A stretch of 64,000 nt of DNA from Acinetobacter guillouiae CIP 63.46 (GCF_000368145.1 NZ_KB849287.1:363272-427271); one strand, 5' to 3'. Numbered from the stretch's first letter, positions 9,979 through 20,711 are shown. Numbers and translations are program-made. Notes: a model not told the origin generated them from the letters alone.

Positions 9979-10854
9979 TTAACCCGATTTATTTTCTACT
10001 TGATGAATGACTGTGGCTAAATCCGATTCAGCAAATCCGTTGTTTTGATGGCTTTGTAATTGCCCAAGTGCATGTTGAGCCACAGGAATTTCTAAATCAA
10101 ATTTTTGTGCAAGTTGAATGGCATTATTTAAGTCTTTAGAAAGCGTTTGTACTTTCCATTGTACTGGTTCAAAAGTATGTGTTGCCATGCGTGGGGCTAA
10201 AATTTGGAAAGGTTTTGAGTCGGCAAAACCACCAGCCAAAGCCGGCGCCAGTAGGGTTGTATCTACACCTGCTTTACTGGCAAGCGCAACAGCTTCCGCG
10301 ATCAAGGTACTATTGGCAGCAACGATAAGTTGGTTACAGATTTTAGTGGCTTGTCCAGTACCTGTTTCACCCATACGGGTGACACGTTGAGAGAGGATAT
10401 TGTAAACAAGGCTTAGTGCTTGAATCACCTCAGCATTGCCTCCAGCAAAAATGACCAGCGTGCCATTTTCGGCGCCTGCAGTTCCACCTGAAACAGGTGA
10501 GTCAATCCAAATCACCTGTTTTGTTGTTGCGCTTTCAGCCAGCTGCTTGGTTTTATCCACAGATAAACTGGAGAAATCCACAATCACTTGCTTGGCTTGT
10601 AAATAGGGCTCAATGTGCTCATAGACTAGCTGTACAGCTTTATCATCAGCAAGGCAACTGAGAATAATCGGATATTCTGCAATATTCTCAAGCTGTAATG
10701 GGTGAGCGCCTAGATCAATAAGGGCGTCACAAGCAGATGCTGTTCTGTTCCAGACAGCGACATGCAAGCCTGCTTGGATTAATCGGGTTGCCATACGGCT
10801 ACCCATTAATCCCATCCCTAAAAATGCAATTTTACTGTTACGATCAAAATTCAT
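9979..10854 (-). CDS. NAD(P)-dependent beta-hydroxyacid dehydrogenase (GarR/3-hydroxyisobutyrate type)
   Basis: The N-terminal Rossmann motif is FLGMGLMGSRMA. DSPVSGG is the substrate-binding stretch, and GTGQATKICNQ carries the conserved catalytic Lys (about residue 171 from the chosen start). The family reduces tartronate semialdehyde to glycerate or oxidises 3-hydroxyisobutyrate. I start at the ATG at 10854; a TTG four codons earlier (10866) is less likely. It lies 36 bases downstream of a crotonase gene and upstream of a hydroxypyruvate-isomerase-like gene on the same strand, a probable operon. The exact substrate is not determined by sequence. Confidence 0.85.
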   Translation of the reverse strand: MNFDRNSKIAFLGMGLMGSRMATRLIQAGLHVAVWNRTASACDALIDLGAHPLQLENIAEYPIILSCLADDKAVQLVYEHIEPYLQAKQVIVDFSSLSVDKTKQLAESATTKQVIWIDSPVSGGTAGAENGTLVIFAGGNAEVIQALSLVYNILSQRVTRMGETGTGQATKICNQLIVAANSTLIAEAVALASKAGVDTTLLAPALAGGFADSKPFQILAPRMATHTFEPVQWKVQTLSKDLNNAIQLAQKFDLEIPVAQHALGQLQSHQNNGFAESDLATVIHQVENKSG

Positions 10855-10890
10855 TTTATAACTCAAAAAGCTTTCAATAATAATTTTGGA

Positions 10891-11679
10891 TTATTTGTAT
10901 TGGCGCGGTAAAAATTTTAATTCAGGATTTTTATCCTTTTTACGTGCAATTTGACTATTTTTACCCAAGAGTAATTTTAACTGCCAAATCTTCTCTAAAC
11001 GTAAAGATTTCTGAGGTTGATGTTCCATAGCATCTAAAACACGTTTAGCCGCCATCAGCGCATCTGGTGAGCGTTGCAGCATCTCTTCTGCAATGGCTTG
11101 AGCTTTTGCCAACGGTGAGTCGTCTACATGCGTCACCAAACCAATGTCTTTGGCATAATTGCCATCAAAAATACGTGCAGTGAGAGTAAGCTCTTTGGCT
11201 AAATCAATACCAATCACGCCCTTGATTGAACGGGTTAAGCCCATGTCAGGCACAAGCCCCCAACGGCTTTCCATGATTGACATTTTAGTCTCTGGGTGTG
11301 CAATACGAATATCTGCAGCCAATGCAAGTTGCATCCCTGCACCAAAACAGAAACCTTCAATTGCTGCAATGACAGGGACAGGCAGTTCTTGCCAGATCAA
11401 AAATGCTTTTTGGAATAGGCTTTGACCAGGTTTAATCAGTTCCCAAGCAGCAAAGGCTGTATTTTTTGGACTATTTAAGTCAGCAAGGTCAATACCTGCA
11501 CTAAATACATTGGCTTCACCCGTCAGAATCACCACACGAATACTGCGGTCTTTTTTAATCTGTTGTGCGACGCTTACCAGTTCACGGAGTAAAGCAAAAC
11601 TCATGGCATTGCGTTTATCTGGACGATTTAATGAAACTGTTGCGATACCATTGTTTTTTTCTATATGTAGTAGTGCCAT
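10891..11679 (-). CDS. Enoyl-CoA hydratase/isomerase family protein (crotonase)
   Basis: A 262-residue single-domain crotonase. The oxyanion-hole segments are FSAGIDLADL and FCFGAGMQLALAADIRIA. The active-site segment reads SIMESRWGLVPDMGLTRSI, with Asp rather than the second catalytic Glu of true hydratases, so an isomerase or other crotonase activity is at least as likely as hydration. The C-terminus ends in a basic stretch. It is the first gene of the minus-strand set with the beta-hydroxyacid dehydrogenase and the isomerase. No acyl-CoA dehydrogenase or thiolase is nearby. Confidence 0.85.
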   Translation of the reverse strand: MALLHIEKNNGIATVSLNRPDKRNAMSFALLRELVSVAQQIKKDRSIRVVILTGEANVFSAGIDLADLNSPKNTAFAAWELIKPGQSLFQKAFLIWQELPVPVIAAIEGFCFGAGMQLALAADIRIAHPETKMSIMESRWGLVPDMGLTRSIKGVIGIDLAKELTLTARIFDGNYAKDIGLVTHVDDSPLAKAQAIAEEMLQRSPDALMAAKRVLDAMEHQPQKSLRLEKIWQLKLLLGKNSQIARKKDKNPELKFLPRQYK

Positions 11680-11900
11680 GATCTTGACTCATTTTTTCCT
11701 TGGTCATCAGCATAGCATGTGAATTGAATAGTTACATGACAGTAGAGTCACCGAAACTGTGTTGATGTGCCAATTGGGTAGTAAAGCCAAAACAGGATTG
11801 CAATAGTGACTTGTATCATTTTATTGGATCTTTAAAAAGATGATTGCAATAAAAAGATTGTTCTAATTCATGCTGTTTTAAAGAAACAATAAAAACCATA
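11680..11900. other. Gene-free stretch upstream of the crotonase gene
   Basis: About 220 bases, or 330 counting the terminator that follows, with no credible gene. It should hold the minus-strand promoter of the crotonase operon. I found no clear operator. Confidence 0.5.
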
Positions 11901-11941
11901 CGCAGGATAAAACCCAGAGTCAATTGGGGTTTTATCCTGCG
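11901..11941 (-). terminator. Terminator downstream of gacS
   Basis: CGCAGGATAAAACCC (11901-11915) and GGGTTTTATCCTGCG (11927-11941) form a perfect 15-bp stem with an 11-base loop. On the minus strand it is followed by a T-rich stretch including TTTTT, and it lies 70 bases past the gacS stop. Confidence 0.85.
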
Positions 11942-12012
11942 GGTTTAAAAACAGCTTAAAACGCGATAAGAAAAGCGTTTATAGCGCTGAATCGGCTAGA
12001 ACTGCGCTGTAT

Positions 12013-14820
12013 TTATGAAGCGGGTAAAATCTGCTGTGCAGCTGTTTCAACTTCATGAATCGCCAATTGAAGTTCATCAAAGCGTTTCATCACGTCTTGG
12101 ATAAAGGCTTCATCTGCTTTACGGCGCTCTTTGCGTAGCATGGAAATAAATTGTTCAAAATCACCCGTAATGCGTTGCAATTTTGGTGTGCCGACATAAC
12201 GGGTAGCGCCATATAAGCGATGTAACACATGTTCTAATTGCGGGAAGTCCTCAAGCTCAATGAGTTGCTCAATTTCAGCCAACTCCGTTGGGAAGCTGTC
12301 GACTAGCATTTTTAACAAATCTTGTGCGAGATCTTCTTTATTGGCCGCTAAAGCAAGGCTTTGTTTCCAATCTAGAATATAAGAGTCCAGCGCTTCGATA
12401 TATACTGTATTTTCGATAGGCTGTTGATGTTGAATAAATTTATCGCTTGTCCAATTGGTGAGAATTTGAATAATTTGTTCAATCTGGATCGGCTTGGTTA
12501 CATAGTCATCCATACCCACTTTGAGTAGTTTTTGTTTTTCATCAGCCAATGCGTGAGCTGTCAATGCAATAATCGGCATTCGCATACCATCTAAGGTAGA
12601 TTCCAGCGAGCGAATTGCCCGTGTGGTATCAATCCCAGACATGACTGGCATTTGAATATCCATAAAGATAAGATCAAATGGTTTTGCACCTTGTTCAACC
12701 CCTTGCTGAATAATGGTTAAGGCTTCTTGACCACTGAGAGCTTTGGTGGTTTTTACATTTAGCTCGCCTAATAGCGCTTCTAGTACGATCAAATTCGGTA
12801 AATGATCATCTACTGCTAAAACATGTAAATCTTGCCCTTTAAAGTCTTTATGATGTTCTTGTTCAAAAACAGGCTGATTGCTCAATAGTTGAATCACTGA
12901 ACTACGACTCAGCGGTTGATACAGTGGACGTGCTTTATATTCAGTCAACATATTTGGATCAAGTGACATTTGATAACCATATACCGCCAAATGACCTTGA
13001 TAACGACCACGAATTTCTTTAAGTAAGGCTTCAGTATCTCCACTATGATCAACAATCAACCAGGTATTTTCAGTATTTTTTTCTAAGCTATTTAGTCGGC
13101 TAAACAGATCTAAAATTGATTGTGCTTCAGTGTGCTGGACTTGATAGTCTTCTAAATAATGACGTAATACATTGGCGGTTGCAGGGTGTGCCAAGAAAGA
13201 CACTACATTTAAGTTTTTAAATGATGGATGAACAATTTTTTCATCTTCATTTACCGTTAACATGGCAGTAAACCAGAAGGTTGAACCTTTTTCTGTGGGT
13301 GCACGTTCTTGGTTATCTTCAAAGCCAATTTGACCATGCATCAAATGTACAAGTTGCTTAGAAATGGCTAAACCGAGTCCTGTACCACCGAATTGGCGAG
13401 TGACAGAAGCATCACCTTGAGAGAATGATTCAAATAGTCGTTTACGATCGGTGCCACTTAAACCAATACCACTGTCTTGTACACTAAAGTGCAGCAAACA
13501 TTGCCCGATATCATCGTGTTCCATGCGCGCACGAACAATAATTTCACCATCAGGGGTGAATTTAATCGCATTGGAAATAAGATTGGTCAGCACCTGTTTA
13601 AAGCGTAAGGCATCGCCAATGACATGTTTAGGCACATTGTCGGCAAAATAGAATGCCATCTCGATATGCTTTTGCGCTGCCAATGGAGAGAGCATATCCA
13701 TCACATCGAAAATTGCTTCTTCAAGATCAAAAGGTGCGGTTTCGAGTTCTAATTTACCTGCATCAATTTTTGAGAAATCGAGTACATCATTAATCAATGC
13801 CAATAAATGTGCAGAAGACTTACGGATGGTCTGTAAATATAAACTTTGATCATTGCTTAAATTGTCTTGGCGCAACATCAAATGAATAAAGCCATCAATA
13901 CTATTTAATGGGGTACGTAATTCATGACTGATATTGGCAAGGAAGACCGACTTCGCCTGATTGGATGAAATCGCCTGATCACGGGCTTGTTTATAGGTAA
14001 TGTTCTGGACTTCTAAGGTGTCTAATGTACGACGTAAGTCATCTTCTGTTTGTTCAGTATGTTCTTTTAGCTCAAGGAAGCTGAAATGTAGCCGTTTCAC
14101 TACATTGGCAATATCACGCTGTAATAAGCGCAGTTCCCCAGTACTGTTGATCACCATATGTTGATCAAGCGTATCTGCATTTAAGCGTTGCAATTGCATC
14201 CGAATTTCGTACATCGGTGCAATCCAGCGTCTTGAATAGAAGTTTAGACACAATAGAAGCAACAATAGCGTTAATAAGGCAGTTGTAATCAACACGATCA
14301 TGACACGATAATGTGAAATTTCTAAAGGTTGATTATCAAGTTCAATCACCAACCACATATTTTCAGCAGATTTGCTGGGATTAAGTTTAATCCCATAAAT
14401 ATTGTTGTACTTATTTTGAATTGGCCCAAAGAAAGTGCCTGATTTTGGAATTTTTGGCCAAGCACGTTGATTTTGGTAGCCTACACTTAAATGATTAACG
14501 TTATTTTCATCTAAAATCGCTGCACTAAGTAAATGCTTTTCGTTAAACATTTTTTGTAAAATGCTTTCAGCTTTGGCGTGTTGAATTGGATCCTGTTCCA
14601 TGACTGCGGTGAGTTGCTCAGCAGTATATTGGTAACGGCTCAATATCGCGATGGCTTGGAAGCGCTGTTTAGACTTGGCAGCAGCTGATGTTTCAGAAAG
14701 AACCAGTGCTGTACCAACACATGCCAAAATCATAATTGGCACGAAAATTAACGCAATAAGTTGACCATAAGCGTGATTGAGTTTTAAGCGTTTAAATAGT
14801 TTTTTATTGAAATTCGACAT
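12013..14820 (-). CDS. gacS: Hybrid sensor histidine kinase GacS/BarA
   Basis: A 935-residue tripartite sensor. Two membrane segments (about 20-42 and 170-195) flank a periplasmic sensor region, followed by HAMP and then HisKA with SHELRTPLNS (phospho-His about 299). The ATPase domain shows GTGLGLAISKQL. A degenerate receiver covers roughly 520-640. The true receiver has FMDIQMPVMSG (Asp about 720). A C-terminal HPt domain shows HRLYGATRYVG (His about 863). With GacA and small RNAs, GacS controls virulence, motility and secondary catabolism. It lies divergently from cysM, and rlmD-relA follow, matching the barA/rlmD/relA neighbourhood of enterobacteria. gacA is not in the window. Confidence 0.93.
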   Translation of the reverse strand: MSNFNKKLFKRLKLNHAYGQLIALIFVPIMILACVGTALVLSETSAAAKSKQRFQAIAILSRYQYTAEQLTAVMEQDPIQHAKAESILQKMFNEKHLLSAAILDENNVNHLSVGYQNQRAWPKIPKSGTFFGPIQNKYNNIYGIKLNPSKSAENMWLVIELDNQPLEISHYRVMIVLITTALLTLLLLLLCLNFYSRRWIAPMYEIRMQLQRLNADTLDQHMVINSTGELRLLQRDIANVVKRLHFSFLELKEHTEQTEDDLRRTLDTLEVQNITYKQARDQAISSNQAKSVFLANISHELRTPLNSIDGFIHLMLRQDNLSNDQSLYLQTIRKSSAHLLALINDVLDFSKIDAGKLELETAPFDLEEAIFDVMDMLSPLAAQKHIEMAFYFADNVPKHVIGDALRFKQVLTNLISNAIKFTPDGEIIVRARMEHDDIGQCLLHFSVQDSGIGLSGTDRKRLFESFSQGDASVTRQFGGTGLGLAISKQLVHLMHGQIGFEDNQERAPTEKGSTFWFTAMLTVNEDEKIVHPSFKNLNVVSFLAHPATANVLRHYLEDYQVQHTEAQSILDLFSRLNSLEKNTENTWLIVDHSGDTEALLKEIRGRYQGHLAVYGYQMSLDPNMLTEYKARPLYQPLSRSSVIQLLSNQPVFEQEHHKDFKGQDLHVLAVDDHLPNLIVLEALLGELNVKTTKALSGQEALTIIQQGVEQGAKPFDLIFMDIQMPVMSGIDTTRAIRSLESTLDGMRMPIIALTAHALADEKQKLLKVGMDDYVTKPIQIEQIIQILTNWTSDKFIQHQQPIENTVYIEALDSYILDWKQSLALAANKEDLAQDLLKMLVDSFPTELAEIEQLIELEDFPQLEHVLHRLYGATRYVGTPKLQRITGDFEQFISMLRKERRKADEAFIQDVMKRFDELQLAIHEVETAAQQILPAS

Positions 14821-15134
14821 TGTTCCAGCAACTCATTGCCCATGGCAAAGATATTAACATGCTTTAATCATCCTGCATGACAATATGACTAAAAATCTTG
14901 TGAATTGAAAACGAGTTATGCTGTTTTATAGATAACTTTATCATTTCTAATTCTAAGTAAAGTTTATTTTTTTATATGTATTTAATTTTATTCAATAAAG
15001 AAAATCATGCTCCTACTTGGGTGTGTTGATATATATGAATTTAGTTTGATCATTCCAAGCAAAATGAAACGGAAAGATGTGCAGTATGTTTCTTTTTTTC
15101 ATACAATATGCCCACCTCGATATAGGTGCAACCG
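14821..15134. other. Divergent intergenic region gacS / cysM
   Basis: About 314 AT-rich bases between two divergent starts, which must hold both promoters. TACAAT at 15102-15107 is a candidate -10 for cysM, but no matching -35 is obvious. No operator or RNA gene was recognised. Confidence 0.4.
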
Positions 15135-16055
15135 ATGAGTCACACACAACCTGATTTCTTAGCCGACGAATTTTTGTTAGATCACTATGTAGGAAAAACT
15201 CCTCTGGTGCGTTTACAACGTTTGGCAAGTCATACTCAAGCAACAGTATTGGCAAAGCTAGAAGGCAATAATCCTGCTGGTTCTGTTAAAGATCGTCCTG
15301 CATATAACATGATCATGAAAGCTGAACAGCGTGGTCAAATTAAGCCGGGTGATACGTTGATCGAGGCGACGAGTGGAAATACTGGGATTGCGTTGGCAAT
15401 GGTCGCCGCAATGCGTGGTTATAAAATGAAATTGATCATGCCAGGGAACTCTAGCCAAGAGCGTAAAGATGCGATGCGTGCCTATGGGGCTGAATTGATC
15501 GAAGCAACCAATATGGAGGTTGCGCGTGATATGGCTTTGCAAATGCAAAGTGAAGGCCAAGGTTTAGTATTAAATCAGTTTGGCAACCCAGACAATGTGG
15601 AAGCACACTACCTGACTACAGGCCCTGAAATTTGGCAACAAACCGCAGGGAAAATCACCCATTTCGTGAGCTCTATGGGCACAACGGGCACGATCATGGG
15701 GATCTCTAAATATTTAAAAGAACAAAATCCAGATATTCAAATTATCGGATTACAACCTTCAGAAGGTTCAAATATTGCGGGTATTCGTCGTTGGCCACAA
15801 GAATACTTACCGACTATTTTTGATCCAAGCCGTGTCGATCAGATCATGGATATTCCGCAAATTGAAGCAGAAAAAACCGCACGCCGTTTAGCACGTCAAG
15901 AAGGCATTAGTGCTGGGACTTCTTCAGGTGGTGCTGTATGGGCATCGGTTAAAATTGCTGAAGAAAATCCAGACGCAGTGATTGTCTGTATTGTCTGTGA
16001 CAGAGGTGATCGTTATCTTTCTACAGGTTTGTTCTCTGTTGAGGATGAAGAATAG
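15135..16055 (+). CDS. cysM: Cysteine synthase B (O-acetylserine sulfhydrylase)
   Basis: A PLP enzyme making cysteine from O-acetylserine and sulfide or thiosulfate. The PLP lysine is in NPAGSVKDRPA (about Lys52). The phosphate loop SSMGTTGTIMG and the substrate loop EATSGNTGIAL are present. RPA after the lysine and the C-terminal SAGTSSGGAVW favour CysM over CysK. I start at the ATG at 15135 behind AGG; a GTG at 15126 would add three residues. Length is 306 residues. A sulfite reductase is also encoded in this window, at 44.4 kb, but unlinked. Confidence 0.93.
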   Translation: MSHTQPDFLADEFLLDHYVGKTPLVRLQRLASHTQATVLAKLEGNNPAGSVKDRPAYNMIMKAEQRGQIKPGDTLIEATSGNTGIALAMVAAMRGYKMKLIMPGNSSQERKDAMRAYGAELIEATNMEVARDMALQMQSEGQGLVLNQFGNPDNVEAHYLTTGPEIWQQTAGKITHFVSSMGTTGTIMGISKYLKEQNPDIQIIGLQPSEGSNIAGIRRWPQEYLPTIFDPSRVDQIMDIPQIEAEKTARRLARQEGISAGTSSGGAVWASVKIAEENPDAVIVCIVCDRGDRYLSTGLFSVEDEE

Positions 16056-16114
16056 TTGCTTCGAAGTCATAAATTGCTTCATGATGGCAAACTTGAGTAT
16101 TGAGTAAAGCTTTT

Positions 16115-16936
16115 ATGCGTCTTCCAGTTTTAGTTTTTGATATCGAAACCCTGACCGATCTTAAGTCTGGGGCGCATTTATATGGCTTGGATTTACCACA
16201 GGACGATTTAGAACAGGCGTTGGCAAAACTACGCCGTCAAGAATCGGGGATGGATTTTCAGCGCTTGGCTTTACATGAAATTGTTTGTATTTCGGGATTG
16301 TGGATTGATGAAAATGGTGTGATGAAACTGTTTTCATTTAGTCGAGAGCACTATACTGAAACTGAAATTTTACAAAAATTTTTATCTATCTTTGATAAAA
16401 GACATCCAACACTCGTGAGCTGGAATGGTTCACAGTTTGATTTGCCTGTGATTTTATTCCGCGCCATGTATCATGGACTATCTGCGCCAAGTTTGTTCGA
16501 TCAAGGTGAGATTGACACACAAAAAAGGTATAATAACTATCAGAACAGATACCACAACCGTCATGTCGACTTAATGGATGTCATGGCGATGTTTAATGGA
16601 CGTCATTTCCAGAAATTGGATGATGTTGCACATTTATTGGGTTATCCCGGTAAACGTGGTATTTCAGGTTATTTTGTTCCCGAATATGTGAATACACAGC
16701 AATGGTTGAAACTCACCAGCTATTGCGAAGGTGATGTTTTAAATACATGGTTGATTTTCTTAAGATGGGCTTTGCTTAAAGGTCAGATTTCTTTGCAAGA
16801 TCACCGTTTATGGATTCAAGCCTCTATTCATTATTTGCAAGGACAAACTCAACAACATGAGTTTTTAAATGTTTGGCGTGAAACCTCACAACGAACTGAA
16901 TTTACTCAAGCAGATTTTTCCTCCACACCCGATTAG
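16115..16936 (+). CDS. Predicted 3'-5' exonuclease, PolB-exonuclease-like
   Basis: Resembles the family of predicted exonucleases related to the proofreading domain of DNA polymerase B (DNA_pol_B_exo2). The first acidic motif is VFDIETLTD (DxE) at the very N-terminus. [15 protein letters not shown] is the second Exo motif, and [10 protein letters not shown] and [12 protein letters not shown] carry later catalytic Asp residues. The full set of acidic residues argues for activity on DNA or RNA 3' ends. I chose the ATG at 16115; a TTG at 16100 is the alternative. It sits between cysM and rlmD, eight bases before the rlmD TTG. Biological role unknown. Confidence 0.82.
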   Translation: MRLPVLVFDIETLTDLKSGAHLYGLDLPQDDLEQALAKLRRQESGMDFQRLALHEIVCISGLWIDENGVMKLFSFSREHYTETEILQKFLSIFDKRHPTLVSWNGSQFDLPVILFRAMYHGLSAPSLFDQGEIDTQKRYNNYQNRYHNRHVDLMDVMAMFNGRHFQKLDDVAHLLGYPGKRGISGYFVPEYVNTQQWLKLTSYCEGDVLNTWLIFLRWALLKGQISLQDHRLWIQASIHYLQGQTQQHEFLNVWRETSQRTEFTQADFSSTPD

Positions 16937-16944
16937 GTATCCCT

Positions 16945-18339
16945 TTGAAACATAGAGCCAAACCTCGACCATCTCAGCTTCCACAATATATTTTTAAAGT
17001 TGAAAGATTGTCACACGAAGGGCGAGGGATTGCGCATTATGGTACAGAACTCAATCATCCAAGTGAAAAGCAGGGTAAAAAAGTTTTTATTCGCTATGCA
17101 CTGCCTGGTGAAATCGTAAAAGCTCAAGTGACGCGTCAAGTATCCAAACTTGAAGAAGCGGACAGTATTGAATTACTCAGTGAGCCAAATCCACATCGTA
17201 TTCAACCGATCTGTCCACATTTTGGTACTTGCGGTGGATGCAATATGCAACATATTCATCCAGATGAGCAAATTCGCTTAAAACAAGATGTTTTAAAATC
17301 ACATCTTAGCCACTTTGCGGGTTTAGTGCCTGAACAGTGGTTAGCGCCATTGCGTTCAACACGTACCGACTATCGACATAAAGCCCGAATAGGGGTGCGT
17401 TATTTAGCTAAACAAAATAAATTACTGATGGGTTTTCGTGAAGCACAGAGCAACCACTTAACTGCAATTGAAACCTGTAAAATTTTAGATATTGAATTAG
17501 ATCAGGCTTTACCTGAAATCAAGGCATTACTCGAAAGTCTAAAAGGCAAAAGCAGCATTGGTCATATAGAATTAGCCAAAGGCGATAGCGAAATTTCATT
17601 ATTGGTTCGCCATACTGAAAAATTAAAAGCCCATGATGTCAACCTATTGCAACAATATGCGTTACAGAAACAGTGGCAGTTGTATTTGCAACCTGCGGGT
17701 GTGGAAAGTGTACAACGTCTAGATGATGCTCAGGCAGACATGCATTTGCATTACCGTTTAAAAGATTTTGATATTGAGTTTGCGTTTAATCCAACAGATT
17801 TTACCCAAGTGAATCCCACTGTAAATCCGCAGATGGTTAATCTGGCATGTGATTTGCTTGAGTTGAAAGCAGGTGAAACTGTTTTGGATTTATTTTGTGG
17901 ATTGGGGAATTTTTCTCTGCCGCTCGCTAAACGTGTGGGTGCTACAGGAAAAGTCATTGCTGTTGAAGGTAGCGAAGCGATGGTGAGGCGTGGTACAGAA
18001 AATGCACTGAACAATCGCATAAGCAATGTTAAATTCTATTCACAAGATTTAACAAAAGACTTTTCGCATTATTCTTGGGCAAATCAAGGATTTGATGCAT
18101 TATTGATTGACCCTCCTCGTGCGGGTGCAGAACAAGTTATGCATTATTTGCCCAAATTTGGTGCGCAAAGAATCGTTTATGTGTCGTGTAATCCCGCAAC
18201 ATTGGCGAGAGATGCTGGAATTTTGGTACAACATGGTTATCAGCTCACTAAAGCCGGTGTGATGGACATGTTTACGCACACAGGGCATGTAGAATCGATT
18301 GCTTTGTTTGAAAAGAAATTAGAGATAAACGATTTATAA
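16945..18339 (+). CDS. rlmD: 23S rRNA (uracil-1939-C5)-methyltransferase RlmD
   Basis: RlmD (RumA) methylates U1939 of 23S rRNA using SAM. An N-terminal TRAM domain (about residues 10-80) is followed by the Fe-S cysteines [10 protein letters not shown], with another Cys in ETCKIL. The Rossmann methyltransferase domain has [23 protein letters not shown] and [12 protein letters not shown], the last containing the catalytic Cys. Length is 464 residues. The start is TTG at 16945, with AGG at 16935-16937, which overlaps the previous stop; no ATG or GTG fits better. It is 27 bases upstream of relA. Confidence 0.94.
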   Translation: MKHRAKPRPSQLPQYIFKVERLSHEGRGIAHYGTELNHPSEKQGKKVFIRYALPGEIVKAQVTRQVSKLEEADSIELLSEPNPHRIQPICPHFGTCGGCNMQHIHPDEQIRLKQDVLKSHLSHFAGLVPEQWLAPLRSTRTDYRHKARIGVRYLAKQNKLLMGFREAQSNHLTAIETCKILDIELDQALPEIKALLESLKGKSSIGHIELAKGDSEISLLVRHTEKLKAHDVNLLQQYALQKQWQLYLQPAGVESVQRLDDAQADMHLHYRLKDFDIEFAFNPTDFTQVNPTVNPQMVNLACDLLELKAGETVLDLFCGLGNFSLPLAKRVGATGKVIAVEGSEAMVRRGTENALNNRISNVKFYSQDLTKDFSHYSWANQGFDALLIDPPRAGAEQVMHYLPKFGAQRIVYVSCNPATLARDAGILVQHGYQLTKAGVMDMFTHTGHVESIALFEKKLEINDL

Positions 18340-18366
18340 TGAAATATAGAGTTAGAGGAGTAGGGT

Positions 18367-20673
18367 ATGGTCACAGTACGTGAGCAACTTCCTGATCAGC
18401 TCAATGAGCTATCAGAGGAAGCGACTGTAGAACATGCCGATGAAGCGCAACAGGCTCTAGCAACTTGGCTAGATCGAGTGCGTGGAATTTTAGACGGTGC
18501 TGAACTTAAGCAGTTAGAAGAAGTCGCGCAATTAGTATTACAAAAAGAATTGGCGACCACAGTAAATTCCAGAACCAATACCTTTGCAACAGGCATTGGA
18601 ATGGCCGATATTCTCGCGCATTTACATGTCGATGAAGATACGCTGGCAGCAGCTGTGCTTTATCGTAGTGTGCGTGAAGATCTCACGACTTTAGAGGAAA
18701 TACAGCAACAATGCGGTGAGCAGGTTTACAACCTTGTCAAAGGCACTTTGGCGATGGGTAAACTTTCTGAACTGATTGAAAAGAATAAACGTTTAGAAGA
18801 TCACTTTAATAATAATCAGCGTGAACACCTAACAGGCATCTATAAGATGTTGATTTCTGTGACAGAAGATGTTCGCGTGGTATTGATTAAACTGGCTGAA
18901 CGTACCTTTGCTTTACGTGAATTGGCGCATTCTTCAAAAGAGCGTCAAGAGCGTGTTGCACGAGAAATTCTCACCATCTATTCGCCTTTGGCGCATCGTT
19001 TAGGCATTGCGCAATTAAAGTGGGAGCTCGAAGATCTTGCTTTCCGTTATTTGGCACCTGAACGTTATAAAGAGATTGCTTCTTTACTTAATGAAAAGCG
19101 TCTAGAGCGTGAGCAATATATTCAGTTTGTGGTGGATAAACTCAAGAATGAGCTGGCTGGGCATGATATCGAGGCCGAGATTTCAGGTCGGGTAAAACAT
19201 ATTTATTCGATCTACCGCAAAATGAAGAGTAAAAATCTGAGTTTTGATCAGCTTTATGATATTCGCGCGTTACGCGTCTTGGTTAAATCTGTCGCAGAGT
19301 GTTATCACGCTTTAGGCATTGTGCATCAAATTTGGCGTCATATTCCTCATCAGTTCGATGACTATATTACCAACCCCAAAGCCAATGGTTATCGCTCTTT
19401 ACATACTGCGGTGATTGCAGAAAATAAATCTTTGGAAATCCAGATTCGAACCAAAGAAATGCATGAAGAAGCCGAGTTGGGCGTGTGTTCACACTTCAAT
19501 TATAAAGAAGGCTCGAAAACCACCGACTATTCATTTAATCATCGTTTGCATTCTTTACGTGCAGTGCTTGAACATTATCAAGAACGTACCGAAACCAGTG
19601 CACATCCCAATGAAGATGAAACAGAAGATTTTGAACAAATTCAAGATTTTGAAGGTTTTGAAAAAATCTATGTGTTTAGTCGTGATGGGGATATTAAAGA
19701 ACTACCACGCGGATCGACGGTGCTTGATTTTGCTTATCATGTGCATACTGAGGTCGGCAATAAGTGCTATGCATCACGGGTCAACCAACGCTATGTGCCG
19801 TTAACCTATACCTTAAAAACAGGCGAACAGGTTGAGATTTTAACCAAGAAAGATCGAGAACCCAATCGTGATTGGTTGGTTAACTCTTTGGGTTATATTA
19901 AAACAGCGCGTGCGCGTGACAAGTTGCGCCACTGGTTTAGACAACAAGATCGCAGTAAAAATTTGGAAGTTGGGCGTGAGTTGCTCAATAAAGAACTTTC
20001 ACGTTTAGCGATTCACCCGAAAAGTATTGATTTAAGTGATTATTGTAATCATTTCAATGTGAAAACTGGGGATGACATCCTTGTGTCTTTGGTGAGTGGG
20101 GAAATTAGCCTTCATGCCTTGATCAATCAAGTCAATCGCCACATGCACTTAGATCAGGATGAACCAGAGCTGGTTTTAAAACCAACATTAAATCCACGCG
20201 CAAGTCATACCTTGTCGGCGCATGGAATTTTAATTGATGGTTTGGACAATGTTGAATTACATATTGCACAATGTTGTCAGCCTGTTCATGGTGAGTCAAT
20301 TGCTGGATATATCACATTGAATCGTGGTGTCAGTATTCACAAGGTTGCATGCCCAGATTATATGCGCATGATCAAGTTAGAACCTGATCGTGCGGTTGAA
20401 GCGGATTGGGAAATGCAACCGACACGTGGGCAAAGTGTGCAAATTGTGGTGGAAGCGTATGATCGCCGTGGTTTGTTAAAAGATTTGACCCAAGTGATTT
20501 TTTCAGATCAGATCAATATCCGTCAGGTGAATACGATTTCTGAAGCAGATGGTATTGCTAATATGAAATTGTTGATTGAAGTTAAAGGTTTGGCGCAATT
20601 GTCTCGCCTCTTAGCAAGATTGGAACAACAGCCTGGCATTATTAGTGCTCGACGTTTGGTTCAAGGTAATTAA
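18367..20673 (+). CDS. relA: GTP pyrophosphokinase RelA
   Basis: RelA makes (p)ppGpp at the ribosome when uncharged tRNA enters the A site. At 768 residues it has the long RelA/SpoT layout. The N-terminal hydrolase domain is degenerate: VLYRSVRED stands where active enzymes have HDVVED, which marks a synthetase-only RelA rather than SpoT. The synthetase domain has ITNPKANGYRSLHT and EIQIRTKEMHEEAELG. A TGS domain lies near residues 430-495 and an ACT domain from about 695 to the end. AGAGGAG precedes the ATG. It ends in a clear terminator. Confidence 0.96.
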   Translation: MVTVREQLPDQLNELSEEATVEHADEAQQALATWLDRVRGILDGAELKQLEEVAQLVLQKELATTVNSRTNTFATGIGMADILAHLHVDEDTLAAAVLYRSVREDLTTLEEIQQQCGEQVYNLVKGTLAMGKLSELIEKNKRLEDHFNNNQREHLTGIYKMLISVTEDVRVVLIKLAERTFALRELAHSSKERQERVAREILTIYSPLAHRLGIAQLKWELEDLAFRYLAPERYKEIASLLNEKRLEREQYIQFVVDKLKNELAGHDIEAEISGRVKHIYSIYRKMKSKNLSFDQLYDIRALRVLVKSVAECYHALGIVHQIWRHIPHQFDDYITNPKANGYRSLHTAVIAENKSLEIQIRTKEMHEEAELGVCSHFNYKEGSKTTDYSFNHRLHSLRAVLEHYQERTETSAHPNEDETEDFEQIQDFEGFEKIYVFSRDGDIKELPRGSTVLDFAYHVHTEVGNKCYASRVNQRYVPLTYTLKTGEQVEILTKKDREPNRDWLVNSLGYIKTARARDKLRHWFRQQDRSKNLEVGRELLNKELSRLAIHPKSIDLSDYCNHFNVKTGDDILVSLVSGEISLHALINQVNRHMHLDQDEPELVLKPTLNPRASHTLSAHGILIDGLDNVELHIAQCCQPVHGESIAGYITLNRGVSIHKVACPDYMRMIKLEPDRAVEADWEMQPTRGQSVQIVVEAYDRRGLLKDLTQVIFSDQINIRQVNTISEADGIANMKLLIEVKGLAQLSRLLARLEQQPGIISARRLVQGN

Positions 20674-20711
20674 GCTATGTTAGCTTGATCAGATTTTATG
20701 ATTTGAACAAT

